Source of the DNA: Armatimonadota bacterium
GTDB taxonomy: Bacteria > Armatimonadota > Fimbriimonadia > Fimbriimonadales > ATM1
Reading direction: 5' to 3'
Length of the DNA stretch: 64,000 nucleotides
NCBI GenBank assembly: GCA_021324165.1
Contig: JAJPJR010000040.1
Span: forward strand, 62,001-126,000
Shown here: positions 45,812 to 55,186 of the stretch, in pieces
Position numbering within the stretch: the first letter of the stretch is position 1
Layout: every line of letters starts with the position of its first letter
Position numbers and translations under genes: made by a program
The notes under the pieces: model-generated
Seen by the model: only the letters and a program-made list of their open reading frames with translations
The model's database searches: none
Told to the model about the DNA's origin: nothing

Positions 45812-46321
45812 TCAGCGTTTCTTGAAGGTCATCGCCGCCGAGTTCATGCAAAACCGCAGGCCGGTCGGCTTCGGCCCGTCGTCAAAAACGTGCCCCAAAT
45901 GCCCTTCGCACCTTGCGCACAGCACTTCGGTGCGATCCATGCCGTGGCTCAAGTCGCGCCTCAAAATCACCCGGTTTTTGTTGATCGGTTTCCAAAAACT
46001 CGGCCAGCCGGTGCCCGATTCGAATTTCGTGTCCGAAGAAAAAACGTCCAAGCCGCATGCGGCGCAAAAATACGTGCCCTTTTCGTGATTGTTCCAATAT
46101 CTGCCGGAAAACGGAGCTTCGGTGCCGGCGTTGCGCAGAATCTCATACTGCTCGCTGCTCAAAATCCGCTTCCACTCCGCGTCCGATTTCAACTGCTTCT
46201 TGATCGGCGGCTCGGGCGTCTCGGCATATTTCAACACGATCTGCCCCTGCCCTAAGGTCGCGCACGCGGCGGCGGACAGCCCCGCCAGAACAAACGCCGA
46301 AACTGACTGATAGGTTTTCAT
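45812..46321 (-). CDS. msrB: Peptide-methionine (R)-S-oxide reductase MsrB, exported
   Basis: A 169-residue repair enzyme for oxidised methionine. A signal-like N-terminus ([21 protein letters not shown], possibly a lipobox at AAAC) implies a periplasmic location. The catalytic domain has zinc cysteines in [10 protein letters not shown] and [12 protein letters not shown], the GTGWPSFW motif and the catalytic cysteine in [10 protein letters not shown] chose the ATG at 46321 over the upstream frame start (46342), because it gives the signal peptide. Confidence 0.95.
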   Translation of the reverse strand: MKTYQSVSAFVLAGLSAAACATLGQGQIVLKYAETPEPPIKKQLKSDAEWKRILSSEQYEILRNAGTEAPFSGRYWNNHEKGTYFCAACGLDVFSSDTKFESGTGWPSFWKPINKNRVILRRDLSHGMDRTEVLCARCEGHLGHVFDDGPKPTGLRFCMNSAAMTFKKR

Positions 46322-46364
46322 GCCAATAGGAAATACGTTCACCCCGTCATCGGTTCCGTTCGAA

Positions 46365-47249
46365 TTATTGCGGGTTCTCTACGAAATCGCCGCCGCGGCA
46401 AGCCTTGAGGTAGTGCAGCGACCGCACTTGGCCGGTCATCTCCAGCTCGTCGCGATACACCGGGTCGTGCCACCCTTCGATGTCAATCGCCCCGCGATAG
46501 CCGCCTTTCCGGAGAATCGTGATGATATCCGTCCAGTTCGAATCGCCAAACCCCGGAGTTCGGTGCCAGATGCTCGGCACGCCCGATCTCAGCCCTTCGG
46601 TTCGAATGATGTCCCAGTTCACGGTCGCGTCTTTGCCATGAATGTGATAGATTCGCGGCAGATATTTTCTGAGCTGAGGGATCGGGTCAATCAGCGAGAC
46701 CATCTGATGACATGGCTCCCACTCAAGGCCGATCGTTTCGCCAGGAACTTCGGTGAACATCATCTCCCACGCTCGCGGCGCATGGGCGATGTTCCATTTC
46801 GGCGATTCCCAACTGCCTCCCATATCGCAGTTCTCGAAAGCGATTTTCACGCCGCACTCTTCGGCCACTTTTGCGATTTTGCCGAAAACCTGTTTGAACC
46901 GCGGCATGTTCTCCTCCACGCTCCGATCCTCCACCGCTCCCGCGAATCCGCACACAACGCTGCACCCAAACAGATGCGCCGAGCGGATCAACGTTTCCCA
47001 ATCGGCGGCGGTCTGGTCATCGGTCAGCGGGTTCCCATAAAGCCCCACGCTGCTGATCACCGCTTTTCCGGCAACCGCTTCCAGGCACTCCTGGGCAGTT
47101 CTTTCCAGGTCGAGCCCGCCGATATACTGCCACAAGGTCAGTTCGAACGATTCGAACCCGTGCCCTGCCACCTGCCGAAGGTACGCCGCACCCTTATCCA
47201 TCGGCGCCAACGTGCCGATTTTGATATCTTGATGGCCGGCTCGAGACAT
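46365..47249 (-). CDS. Sugar phosphate isomerase/epimerase-like TIM-barrel protein
   Basis: A 294-residue xylose-isomerase-like TIM barrel (AP endonuclease family 2 fold). Metal ligands are suggested by [28 protein letters not shown] and [11 protein letters not shown]. Substrates of this family vary (inositol, tagatose, hydroxypyruvate) and none can be fixed here. The ATG at 47249 is preceded by TAACCT nine bases upstream, without a ribosome site. Confidence 0.88.
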   Translation of the reverse strand: MSRAGHQDIKIGTLAPMDKGAAYLRQVAGHGFESFELTLWQYIGGLDLERTAQECLEAVAGKAVISSVGLYGNPLTDDQTAADWETLIRSAHLFGCSVVCGFAGAVEDRSVEENMPRFKQVFGKIAKVAEECGVKIAFENCDMGGSWESPKWNIAHAPRAWEMMFTEVPGETIGLEWEPCHQMVSLIDPIPQLRKYLPRIYHIHGKDATVNWDIIRTEGLRSGVPSIWHRTPGFGDSNWTDIITILRKGGYRGAIDIEGWHDPVYRDELEMTGQVRSLHYLKACRGGDFVENPQ

Positions 47250-47291
47250 AGGGTGCGCAGGTTACCCCTGGCTGATCGTCCCCTTGGGCGG

Positions 47292-47297
47292 TATACT
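47292..47297 (+). promoter_or_regulatory. -10 box upstream of rpsU
   Basis: TATACT lies 41 bases before the rpsU GTG, leaving room for a leader. No convincing -35 is seen. Confidence 0.4.
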
Positions 47298-47338
47298 ATC
47301 GCTTGCCGGCGGCAGCGCGCCGAGGCAAAGGCATCACA

Positions 47339-47506
47339 GTGATCGAAGTCGTCGTACAGTCATCAGAATCCATTGACAGCGCCCTGAAGCGGTTCAACAC
47401 AAAACTTCAGCAGGCCGGTCTGTTAAGACAGATCAAAGAACACATGTACTACGAAAAACCATGCGAAAAACGCAGGCGAGCGAAGCGCACCCGTCGAACC
47501 AGGTAG
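47339..47506 (+). CDS. rpsU: 30S ribosomal protein S21
   Basis: A 55-residue basic S21, a small-subunit protein that helps mRNA binding. VVVQSSESIDSALKRF and MYYEKPCEKRRRAKRTRR match the family from end to end. I chose GTG 47339, which gives the standard N-terminus; an AAGG site lies upstream. S21 often sits near ybeY and the PgpH-like gene region, as here. Confidence 0.93.
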   Translation: MIEVVVQSSESIDSALKRFNTKLQQAGLLRQIKEHMYYEKPCEKRRRAKRTRRTR

Positions 47507-47573
47507 TTCGCAGGCCTGGCGCAGGCCGAAAATGCGCCGCGGAACGCCTTCGCTCCTAAGCCGAAGGCCAAAT

Positions 47574-49121
47574 ATGAGCGCAATACGCCTCAAACTCCCA
47601 GCTATAGCCAAAACGGCCCAACTGATCAACAGGATGCCTAAGCCGGTTCTTGTGTGGGCTCAAACCGTGTTGTGCGCCCTGACGCTGGCTGCGGCCCTCC
47701 TGGCTCGGCGCATCCCTCCTTTCGATCTCAAACTTGCCCTGGGAGCGCTCGGAATCTGCCTGGCTGGGGTCGTGGTTTCCCGCTGGCATCTGCGGGTTTT
47801 TCCAACCAAAGGGGTGGAGCCTGCCATCGCAGAGCGCATTGTCTGGTTCTCTGGACTCCTCACGGTGTTCGGCCTTCAGATCGGCGCCCAGGCGATCGGT
47901 GCGAGCCCGAGTCCTTCGCATGAGGTTTCGCCGCTGGCCGCGGCTCCGTTGGTAAGTTTGGGGATGCTGGTGAGCGGCCTGCTCGGCCCGGCGAAAGGGA
48001 TTTTTACGGTAGGGATGGTGGCGGCGGCGGCTGTGGGAGCTGGAATCGCCGACCCGCCGTTGGTTGCCGGTGCGACGCTTGCGGCCTGGATCGGGGCTCA
48101 CGCCGTGAACCCGATGCGGCAGCGGAACGACCTGTTTCGAGCGACTTACGTTACGAGCCTTGCATATGCGGCGATGGCGATGGTAACGGCGCTTTTGGTG
48201 GGCAGAACATGGGCCGAATCTTTCTGGTTCGCCGGCTGGGGATTGGCCGGCGGCGTGGGCGCAACCGCGCTTTTTTGGCTTGCGGTGGCCGCGTTCGAAA
48301 AGGCGTTCGGAGTGGTTTCCGACTGGTCGCTGCTCGAGCACTGCAATCCCGATCAGCCCCTGCTGAGAAAGCTGATGATTCAGGCGCCGGGAACGTACGC
48401 TCACAGCGTAATGGTGGGGAATTTGGCCGACCAGGCAGCGCCGTTGATCGGCGCGAACGCTTTGTTGTGCCGAGCGATGGCCTATTATCACGACATTGGC
48501 AAGATGCGCAGACCGGAGTTTTTCATAGAAAACAAACTCGCCGACAACCCGCACGACCGCCTGAACCCAACATTGAGTGCGAAAATCATCGCCGCGCATG
48601 TTCGGGACGGGCTGAAAATGGCGGATGAGGCGGGGCTGCCCAACGCCATCAAAGCGGGCATCGCAGAGCATCACGGCACCAGCCTGATTTCTTATTTTTA
48701 TCATCTGCATTCGCAGGAAACCGGCGTGAGCGATCCGATTTTGGAACTGCATTTCCGTTATCCTGGTCCGCGTCCGCATTCTAAGGAGACCGCCGTGCTG
48801 ATGCTTGCGGATCGAGTCGAGGCGGCCACCCGCACGATGCCAAGCGCATCTCCGGGCAGGCTGCGCGCATTGGTTTGGGAAATTGTGCAAGACGTTCGCG
48901 ACGATGGCCAGTTGGACGATTCAGCGCTCAACTTTCGCGATCTGCAAACGATCGTGGATTCGTTTGTTAACTCCCTGACAGCACTTCGACACGAACGGAT
49001 TGATTATCCTGGAAGCAGTTTAGAGGGTTTGGATGAGGAAACATCGTATACAGATCGTCAATCGTTCGATGCGCCGTCTGAGAACCTCTCCGATCAAAAG
49101 AGCCTTAATCGCGATGCTTGA
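47574..49121 (+). CDS. PgpH-like membrane HD-domain phosphohydrolase
   Basis: A 515-residue protein. About six or seven membrane helices (about 22-235) precede a C-terminal HD domain with TYAHSVMVGNLAD, AYYHDIGKM (about 303-311) and GIAEHHGTSLISYFY. This matches the core of PgpH/YqfF c-di-AMP phosphodiesterases, also by its position before ybeY. The large extracellular 7TMR-HDED domain of PgpH is missing, so it is shorter than the roughly 700-residue norm. c-di-AMP as substrate is inferred. Its 3' end overlaps ybeY by 89 bases. Confidence 0.85.
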   Translation: MSAIRLKLPAIAKTAQLINRMPKPVLVWAQTVLCALTLAAALLARRIPPFDLKLALGALGICLAGVVVSRWHLRVFPTKGVEPAIAERIVWFSGLLTVFGLQIGAQAIGASPSPSHEVSPLAAAPLVSLGMLVSGLLGPAKGIFTVGMVAAAAVGAGIADPPLVAGATLAAWIGAHAVNPMRQRNDLFRATYVTSLAYAAMAMVTALLVGRTWAESFWFAGWGLAGGVGATALFWLAVAAFEKAFGVVSDWSLLEHCNPDQPLLRKLMIQAPGTYAHSVMVGNLADQAAPLIGANALLCRAMAYYHDIGKMRRPEFFIENKLADNPHDRLNPTLSAKIIAAHVRDGLKMADEAGLPNAIKAGIAEHHGTSLISYFYHLHSQETGVSDPILELHFRYPGPRPHSKETAVLMLADRVEAATRTMPSASPGRLRALVWEIVQDVRDDGQLDDSALNFRDLQTIVDSFVNSLTALRHERIDYPGSSLEGLDEETSYTDRQSFDAPSENLSDQKSLNRDA

Positions 49122-49488
49122 TTCCGAAAATCAACCTCCTTCCGAACTCGACGTGCTCATCACCATGTCTGAAGAGATAGCCGATCTCAATTATCGTTTT
49201 CGCGGATTGAACGAGCCGACGGATGTTCTGAGTTTTCCTTCGACAAATTTCGAACCGCATTTGGGAGACATCGCCATCAACTTGGAACAGGCAGAACGTC
49301 AGGCAGCCGAACACAAAATAGAACTAACGGATGAGCTGTGCTGCCTTGCGGTGCACGGCGGGCTGCATCTGTTGGGCTTCGATCACAAAACCGCCGCTCG
49401 AGAGCGCGAAATGCACCGAAAAATGAACCGTGCGCTCGCGCTGGCGGGGCTGCGGCAGGTCGAAGACTGGTCGTCGGAGGCGCACTGA
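49033..49488 (+). CDS. ybeY: Endoribonuclease YbeY (16S rRNA maturation)
   Basis: A 151-residue metalloendoribonuclease for 16S rRNA 3' processing and ribosome quality control. The zinc motif HGGLHLLGFDH is complete, and LNYRFRGLNEPTDVLSFP precedes it. The long overlap with the PgpH-like gene is unusual, but the ATG at 49033 has AGAGGG upstream and gives a normal N-terminus. Next gene after three bases. Confidence 0.97.
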   Translation: MRKHRIQIVNRSMRRLRTSPIKRALIAMLDSENQPPSELDVLITMSEEIADLNYRFRGLNEPTDVLSFPSTNFEPHLGDIAINLEQAERQAAEHKIELTDELCCLAVHGGLHLLGFDHKTAAREREMHRKMNRALALAGLRQVEDWSSEAH

Positions 49489-49491
49489 TCC

Positions 49492-50199
49492 ATGGCAAGG
49501 AATCTTCTCAAACCGTTCTCGGTCGCCATGTCGGGCGTGGTGTATGCGTTCCGAACGCAAAGGCACATGCGGTTTCATCTTTACGCGGTTGTGTTTTGCG
49601 TGTTGATGGGAATCTTTTTGGATTTGCGCCTTCGCGAAATGATCGTCGTGCTGTTCATGATCAGCCTTGTTGTGGTTGCCGAGATGTTCAATTCGGCGAT
49701 CGAGGCGGTGGTTGATCTTGTGCATCCAACGTTTCATCCCCTGGCCAAGCTTGCAAAAGATATGGCCGCCGGCGCGGTTCTTATCACAACGAGCACTGCT
49801 TTGGTGGTTGCGCTGCTGTTGTTTTTGGGTGATGGAAGGTGGGAAGAGATCGCTTTGCAGCTCACTTCGAAAGAGCGTCAGCAGCAGTTTGTGCCAAAAA
49901 TCTTTTTGGGAGTGTTTTTGTTGTTTATTCTTGTGGTGATCGGCAAAGGGATAGGAAAGCGGGGACAAGTTCTGAAAGGCGGGATTGTGAGCGGCCATGC
50001 CGCATTCGGGTTTTTCCTTGCGGGCGCTGTGGTGTTTTTAACCAATAACGTGGTGGCATCGGGAATCGCGATCTTTCTGGCCGTTATGATTGCGCAAAGC
50101 CGGTGGGAAGCGAAGATTCATTCGCTGTTTGAACTCACGACGGGTGCGGCGCTTGGGAGCGCGCTGTCCATCATTCTGTTCGGGATCGCATCGAAATGA
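49492..50199 (+). CDS. Diacylglycerol/undecaprenol kinase fused to a PAP2-like phosphatase domain
   Basis: A 235-residue membrane protein. The DgkA-type kinase (about 1-115) has FRTQRHMRFHLYA and the EMFNSAIEAVVDLV motif. The C-terminal part (about 135-235) has GGIVSGHAAFGFFLAG and RWEAKIHSLFELTTGA, a PAP2-like histidine motif. Kinase plus phosphatase suggests undecaprenyl-phosphate recycling for the cell wall. It overlaps the next start by four bases. Confidence 0.9.
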   Translation: MARNLLKPFSVAMSGVVYAFRTQRHMRFHLYAVVFCVLMGIFLDLRLREMIVVLFMISLVVVAEMFNSAIEAVVDLVHPTFHPLAKLAKDMAAGAVLITTSTALVVALLLFLGDGRWEEIALQLTSKERQQQFVPKIFLGVFLLFILVVIGKGIGKRGQVLKGGIVSGHAAFGFFLAGAVVFLTNNVVASGIAIFLAVMIAQSRWEAKIHSLFELTTGAALGSALSIILFGIASK

Positions 50200-51530
50200 T
50201 CGCGCAGCTTCCTTATTCTCTTACTTCGGCAGAAACCGCGTTTGCGTGTGTGCTGATCGTTCTTTTTTTGACGTTGAACGCCCTGCTTCATGCGGCGGAG
50301 GCTGGCGTTGCGTCGCTCCGCCGTGTGCGGATCGAAGAGTTGGAAGCAGCAAACGACCCAAGCGCAGCGAAACTACGCAGCCTTTACGAATCTCAGCAGG
50401 AGTATTTCGCCACCTGCCAAGTCGGCTTCCAATTCGCGCGGCTTGGCATCGTCGCCGTCTGTTTTTTGGTGGCGCCTGCCATCGCCGAAAGGTTCGGCGG
50501 CTCGCAATACAGCGGCATGATGCTTTTCTTCACGCTGCTGATTCTTATTCTGCCGATCGGAATTCTGAATCTGCTGTTTGCCGAGCTGATGTTTCGATCG
50601 CTCGGAAAAAAGAAGCCCGAAAAGTGGGCCGGCAGGCTGTACCGGTTTCTGCGGGTTTGCAAATGGGTGTTTGCGCCGGCCGTTTGGGTTGTGCGGATCA
50701 TCGGAACACTCATCATGAAGCGGCTGGGTTTCGGCGAAGTGTTCGGCCCGCAGATCATCACCGAAGAGGAGATCGTGGAGATCGTAACTGCCGGAGCCGA
50801 ATCCAGCGAACTGATCGAAGATGAACGCCAGATGATTCACTCGATCATTGAATTCACCAACACCGTTGCGCGGGAAATCATGACTCCGCGCATTGACATC
50901 AACGCCTGCGATGTGAACGATACGCCGGAGATGGTCGCCGACCTCATCAAGCAGACCGGGCACACACGCATTCCCGTTTACAAAAACAACATTGACACGA
51001 TTGTGGGAATCGTGCACGCAAAGGATCTGCTGCAAGCGATCGTGGAAGGAAACGGCTGCAAAATATCGGATATCGCGCGGCCCCCCTATTTCATTCCGGA
51101 AAGCAAAAGTTTGCACGAGCTGCTCACGGAATTTCGCCGCGGCCGAACCCAAATGGCGATCGTCCAAGATGAGTACGGTGGGACGTCCGGTTTGGTCACC
51201 ATCGAGGACGTCGTCGAGGAGATCGTGGGCGATATCGTTGACGAATACGACACCGAAGAGCAGCCCGTTGTCAGGCTCGATGATGGAAGTTGGCTGATTC
51301 AAGGCAAACTGCACCTTTGGGATGTGAACGAAGCGATCGGGTCGCACTTCGAAAGCGAAGAGTTTGATACCATCGGCGGCTTGTTGTTCGGCATGTTCGG
51401 CAGGCAGCCAGAGATCGGCGATGTGATTGACAGCAACGGATGGACGCTGAAAGTTGTGGAAACCGATGGCCGGCGTGTGCTGCGCATCAACGCAAGGCGC
51501 AATCTTCCCGTTGCGAGCGAGGGCGCATAA
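50196..51530 (+). CDS. CNNM/CorC-family transporter protein (DUF21, CBS pair, CorC_HlyC)
   Basis: A 444-residue membrane protein. The DUF21 transmembrane domain (about 1-190) includes four helices; two CBS domains (about 215-335: VAREIMTPRIDI, TRIPVYKNNIDTIVGIVHAKDLL) precede a CorC_HlyC domain (about 350-440: EEQPVVRLDDGSWLIQGK). Family members export magnesium or regulate ion efflux; the older name hemolysin C is misleading. Co-located with ybeY and dgkA, as in many bacteria. ATGA overlap with the kinase gene. Confidence 0.94.
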   Translation: MIAQLPYSLTSAETAFACVLIVLFLTLNALLHAAEAGVASLRRVRIEELEAANDPSAAKLRSLYESQQEYFATCQVGFQFARLGIVAVCFLVAPAIAERFGGSQYSGMMLFFTLLILILPIGILNLLFAELMFRSLGKKKPEKWAGRLYRFLRVCKWVFAPAVWVVRIIGTLIMKRLGFGEVFGPQIITEEEIVEIVTAGAESSELIEDERQMIHSIIEFTNTVAREIMTPRIDINACDVNDTPEMVADLIKQTGHTRIPVYKNNIDTIVGIVHAKDLLQAIVEGNGCKISDIARPPYFIPESKSLHELLTEFRRGRTQMAIVQDEYGGTSGLVTIEDVVEEIVGDIVDEYDTEEQPVVRLDDGSWLIQGKLHLWDVNEAIGSHFESEEFDTIGGLLFGMFGRQPEIGDVIDSNGWTLKVVETDGRRVLRINARRNLPVASEGA

Positions 51531-51534
51531 ATCT

Positions 51535-52584
51535 TTGATCGTGGAGATTGACGGCCGGCACGGCGAAGGCGGAGGCTGCATCGTGCGAACGGCTCTTGCG
51601 ATGTCCTCGCTCACTTCCATGCCCGTTACGATTCAAAACGTGCGCGCAGGACTGCGGCGTCGAGGCGTCAACGGCATGGATCTCGGCATGGCCGATGCGT
51701 TTCGACAAGCAACCGGAGCCGCAGTGCACACCGAATTAGGTTCGGATCAAATGACGTTCGCGCCTTCTCATCCGATCCGCGCGCTGCGCGCGCGCATTGA
51801 TCTTTCCAGTTTTGCGAACAGGTCTCATTCTGGAAGCGCCGTTCTGCTGATTCAGACGCTGCTGGCTCCGCTTGCGCGTGCAGGCGCGGTTTCGGAGGTT
51901 ACGATCTTAGGCGGCACGCACATCCCTTACGCTCCAACTTATGACTATTTTCGTTTGGTAACGATTCCGGCGATGCAAAGGTTGGGCATCTACGCAGCGT
52001 TGAGCATCCAAACGGCAGGCTATTCGAACGGCGGCAAAGGCGAACTGAATGTGGAGATCGAACCGAGCGCGCTGCAGCCGTTCGACTTTTCAAACCCCGG
52101 GCAAGTGCAATCGCTCAAATGCTGCATCACAACCAGCGAACTTTCGGATGCTGTCGGAAAACGTGCGATCAAACATGTGGGAGCGCTGGCGCACAAAGAC
52201 GGACTGAGCATCCGCACGGAGTTCGTGAAGGTGCGATCCGAATCTCCGGGTGCCGCGGTGAGTTTCGGCGCAGTGTTGAAATCAGGATTCGGCGGCACGC
52301 AAAGCATTGGAGAAAAGGGAAGACGGATGGAAGAAGTTGTCGAGGACGCATATTATGCGTTCGTTCATTGGCTCAACGGCTCCAGCGGCGTTGACGAGTT
52401 TTTGGCAGATCAACTGATCGTTCCTGCCGTTTTGTGCGGCGAGCCGTGCGCCTTCAGCACGCCGCGCGTCACAAAAACGCTCCTCAGCACTGCGTGGGTG
52501 GTCAAACAGTTTATGCCTGCTAAAATAACGATCTTAGGATCAGAAGGAGAACCCGGCGAGGTGAAAGTTCATGCCGATTTATGA
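51535..52584 (+). CDS. RNA 3'-terminal phosphate cyclase-like protein, catalytic His position altered
   Basis: A 349-residue RtcA/RCL1-family protein. RHGEGGGCIVRTALAMS (8-24) matches the RtcA start, and LRARIDLSSFANRSHSGSAVLLIQ and VDEFLADQLIVPA are family blocks. In RtcA the adenylated nucleophile histidine lies in a C-terminal HLLTN-like motif; here the aligned position is Thr315 (KTLLSTAWVVKQF). It may therefore be inactive as a cyclase, like RCL1, or use another residue. No rtcB is adjacent. Start TTG 51535 or GTG 51541; both lack a well-spaced ribosome site. Confidence 0.88.
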   Translation: MIVEIDGRHGEGGGCIVRTALAMSSLTSMPVTIQNVRAGLRRRGVNGMDLGMADAFRQATGAAVHTELGSDQMTFAPSHPIRALRARIDLSSFANRSHSGSAVLLIQTLLAPLARAGAVSEVTILGGTHIPYAPTYDYFRLVTIPAMQRLGIYAALSIQTAGYSNGGKGELNVEIEPSALQPFDFSNPGQVQSLKCCITTSELSDAVGKRAIKHVGALAHKDGLSIRTEFVKVRSESPGAAVSFGAVLKSGFGGTQSIGEKGRRMEEVVEDAYYAFVHWLNGSSGVDEFLADQLIVPAVLCGEPCAFSTPRVTKTLLSTAWVVKQFMPAKITILGSEGEPGEVKVHADL

Positions 52585-52855
52585 ATACGTTCATACCTCT
52601 GATCGCGGGCCGGACTGCGCCGAAACGATCGAGGTGATGCAGGGAATCAAAGAGAAGCCGCTGACGCGCTGCCCCACCTGCGGCAAGCCGGTTCGCAAAG
52701 CCGTCAGCCGCCCGATGAAAGCGATTATGAACGGCGGCAAACTCACAGACAGCCGCATTTCAAAAAGCGGTTTGACGAAGTACGTCAAGACTGGAGAAGG
52801 CACCTATGAAAAGGCTGCAGGGCCGGATGACTCCCCCTCAAAAATCGGGGAATGA
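52571..52855 (+). CDS. FmdB-type zinc ribbon protein
   Basis: A 94-residue small protein beginning MPIYEYVHTSD and having CPTCGK (about 37-42), the FmdB zinc-ribbon plan. Of the usual two CxxC pairs the first is incomplete (only DCAET is left), so zinc binding may be altered. FmdB family members are proposed regulators. It starts inside the 3' end of the RtcA-like gene (14-base overlap). Confidence 0.85.
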   Translation: MPIYEYVHTSDRGPDCAETIEVMQGIKEKPLTRCPTCGKPVRKAVSRPMKAIMNGGKLTDSRISKSGLTKYVKTGEGTYEKAAGPDDSPSKIGE

Positions 52856-52867
52856 AGGAGACCGGCT

Positions 52868-55108
52868 TTGCCAAGCCGAACTGATTGCGCTGTGCGGTCA
52901 TTTCTTATTGCAGTGTGCCTCGGTGCGTTTTTCGCAGCGCACTCTCAGCCCGTGAACGGTGACGTCGTTTGGAACTCCCCAAGCAAAGACGCGTCGGGAT
53001 CCATGCCGCTTGGAAACGGCAATGTTGGAATCAATGTTTGGGTGGAACAAGACGGCGACTTGTTGATGTACCTTTCCCGTACCGATGCGATCAGCGAAGC
53101 GAGCCGTTTTTTGAAACTCGGGCGGGTTCGCATGCATTTCGATCCAAATCCGTTCGCCGCGGGCAGACCGTTTACTCAGCGTTTGAATCTGCACGATGGG
53201 TGCATCCAGATTCATGCCGACGACCTTGATCTGAAACTGTTGGTTGCTTCGGATCAAGACGTTGTGAGAATCGCAGGAACCAGCGCAACGCCGCGCACCG
53301 TCAAGGCATCCGTTGAAATTTGGCGCACCGCCAAGCACTCCCTTGCGGGTGAAGAACTTCAGTCGTCGTGGACGATGCTCAACGCCCCAGCCGATATTCC
53401 CGTGATCGAGAGCCCCGACGTTGTGCTCGATCTCAATGACGCGTCGGTCGCCTGGTATCACCACAACGAAAGTTCGGCGGTGCCGTTCAGTTTGAAGCAT
53501 CAGGGCATCGAGGCGCTGTCGCCGTTGGCGCAAGATCCGATCATCAATCGCACCTTTGGCGGCTTGATGTTGGGAACGCCTTTCAAGCGCAGTTCCACAA
53601 CAAGCGTTGCAACGAGCGATCGCGTTTTGAACTTTGATCTCAGCATTGTAACCGCTTCGATTCAAGCCCCGCCGATAGAATGGAAACAGAACGTGCAGCG
53701 CATGGCGGCAGGTTTGCCGGCCTTCAGTGAAGCAGCTGTGCGCACCGCAAACTGGTGGCACGACTTTTGGAACCGAAGTTGGATTGTGGTGAGCGGCGAT
53801 GCCGATGCGGATCGGATCACTCAGGCGTATGCGCTCCAACGGTTCGTTGCGGCGTGCTCAGGCAGGGGGTCGTTTCCCATCAAATTCAACGGCAGCATTT
53901 TCACGGTCGAGCCGAAGTTCGCAGGTGGGCCTGATTTCGATGCGGATTGGCGGCGCTGGGGCGACTGCTACTGGTGGCAGAACACACGCCTGCCCTATGC
54001 GCCGCTTGCAATGACAGGCGATGAAGACATTCTGCGAAGTTTGTTCGACTTCTATCTCCGCCTCACGCCGCTTTGCAAAGCAAGAGCCAAACTGTATTAC
54101 GGCGCGAAAGGGGTGTATTACCCAGAAACCATGACGCCGTTTGGAACGTATGCGAACGGCGATTACGGCTGGAGCCGCGAAGGCAAACCCGCATCCCAAA
54201 TTGATTCGCCTTGGTGGCAATACGCTTGGCAGCAAGGATTGGAACTTCTTACGTTGATGCTGGACAGTTATGAAATCGAAAAAGATGAACCGCTTCTAAC
54301 AAACGACATTCTGCCGCTTGCGCAAGACGTTCTTGGATATTACGACACGCGCTTTAAGCGCGATGAATTTGGAAAGATGATCATCTCTCCAACCCAAGCG
54401 GTGGAAACGTATTGGACGAACGTCGTGAACGACACGCCCAGCGTCGCGGGTCTCATTTCGGTTCTCGATCGGCTTCTCAGCATCAGGTCGGGTGCGATCA
54501 ACCGCGTTCAGCGCGCTTATTTTCAGGAGTTGCGCAAAAGCGTGCCTGCACTTCCCACAGCCACAATTGATGGAAAAATCAGGATTCTTCCGGCGCAGAA
54601 GTACGATCCAAAACGCACCAATGTAGAAAACCCAGAACTGTATGCGATTTGGCCATACCGGCTCATTACGATGCACGACAAAAACGCCGATGTGGGAGTG
54701 AACACGTTTCTTGCAAGGCAGGAACATGCCGAAGCGGGATGGTCTTACGACGGTCAATGTGCGGCGCTTCTCGGGCTCGGCGACGAGGCGAAGCGCCAGC
54801 TCATTTCAAAATCCAAAAACTCCAATCCTCGGTACCGATTCCCCGCCACGTGGGGGCCGAACTACGATTGGCTGCCCGACCAAACTCACGGCGGCAATCT
54901 GATGCTCACGCTTCAATATATGCTGATGCAGTTTCAGGGCGGAGAGATCTATCTTCTGCCCGCATGGCCGAAAGGGTGGGACGTCGCCTTCAAACTCCAC
55001 GGCCCCGATCACACCACGGTCATCTGCGAGGCGAAATCCGGCAGGATCGTTCGGCTGGAAGTTTCCCCGGCCAAACGGCGGGGCGCCGTTCATCCGCCTC
55101 CACGCTAA
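52868..55108 (+). CDS. DUF5703 / glycoside-hydrolase-like exported protein
   Basis: A 746-residue exported protein. Signal peptide (about 8-27), then a DUF5703 N-terminal domain (about 30-290: VVWNSPSKDASGSMPLGNGNVG) and an alpha-alpha barrel-like region (about 295-700) resembling GH95-type hydrolases (YYPETMTPFGTYANGDYGW, NLMLTLQYMLMQF, GGEIYLLPAWP). It probably acts on plant or algal polysaccharide, but the substrate is unknown. TTG start with AAGGAG seven bases upstream. Confidence 0.82.
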   Translation: MPSRTDCAVRSFLIAVCLGAFFAAHSQPVNGDVVWNSPSKDASGSMPLGNGNVGINVWVEQDGDLLMYLSRTDAISEASRFLKLGRVRMHFDPNPFAAGRPFTQRLNLHDGCIQIHADDLDLKLLVASDQDVVRIAGTSATPRTVKASVEIWRTAKHSLAGEELQSSWTMLNAPADIPVIESPDVVLDLNDASVAWYHHNESSAVPFSLKHQGIEALSPLAQDPIINRTFGGLMLGTPFKRSSTTSVATSDRVLNFDLSIVTASIQAPPIEWKQNVQRMAAGLPAFSEAAVRTANWWHDFWNRSWIVVSGDADADRITQAYALQRFVAACSGRGSFPIKFNGSIFTVEPKFAGGPDFDADWRRWGDCYWWQNTRLPYAPLAMTGDEDILRSLFDFYLRLTPLCKARAKLYYGAKGVYYPETMTPFGTYANGDYGWSREGKPASQIDSPWWQYAWQQGLELLTLMLDSYEIEKDEPLLTNDILPLAQDVLGYYDTRFKRDEFGKMIISPTQAVETYWTNVVNDTPSVAGLISVLDRLLSIRSGAINRVQRAYFQELRKSVPALPTATIDGKIRILPAQKYDPKRTNVENPELYAIWPYRLITMHDKNADVGVNTFLARQEHAEAGWSYDGQCAALLGLGDEAKRQLISKSKNSNPRYRFPATWGPNYDWLPDQTHGGNLMLTLQYMLMQFQGGEIYLLPAWPKGWDVAFKLHGPDHTTVICEAKSGRIVRLEVSPAKRRGAVHPPPR

Positions 55109-55110
55109 AT

Positions 55111-55155
55111 ACGGGCACGCTGAAAACGGGCACGCTGAAAACTGGCGAACTTCCG
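55111..55155. repeat. Short 15-bp tandem repeat
   Basis: ACGGGCACGCTGAAA occurs twice in tandem (55111-55125, 55126-55140), followed by a diverged partial third copy. It lies just after the DUF5703 gene stop and is in-frame with a Thr-Gly-Thr-Leu-Lys reading, so it might be part of a decayed coding tail. Confidence 0.6.
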
Positions 55156-55186
55156 CCCCCGTTTTTGCGTAATACTTTTCACAATC

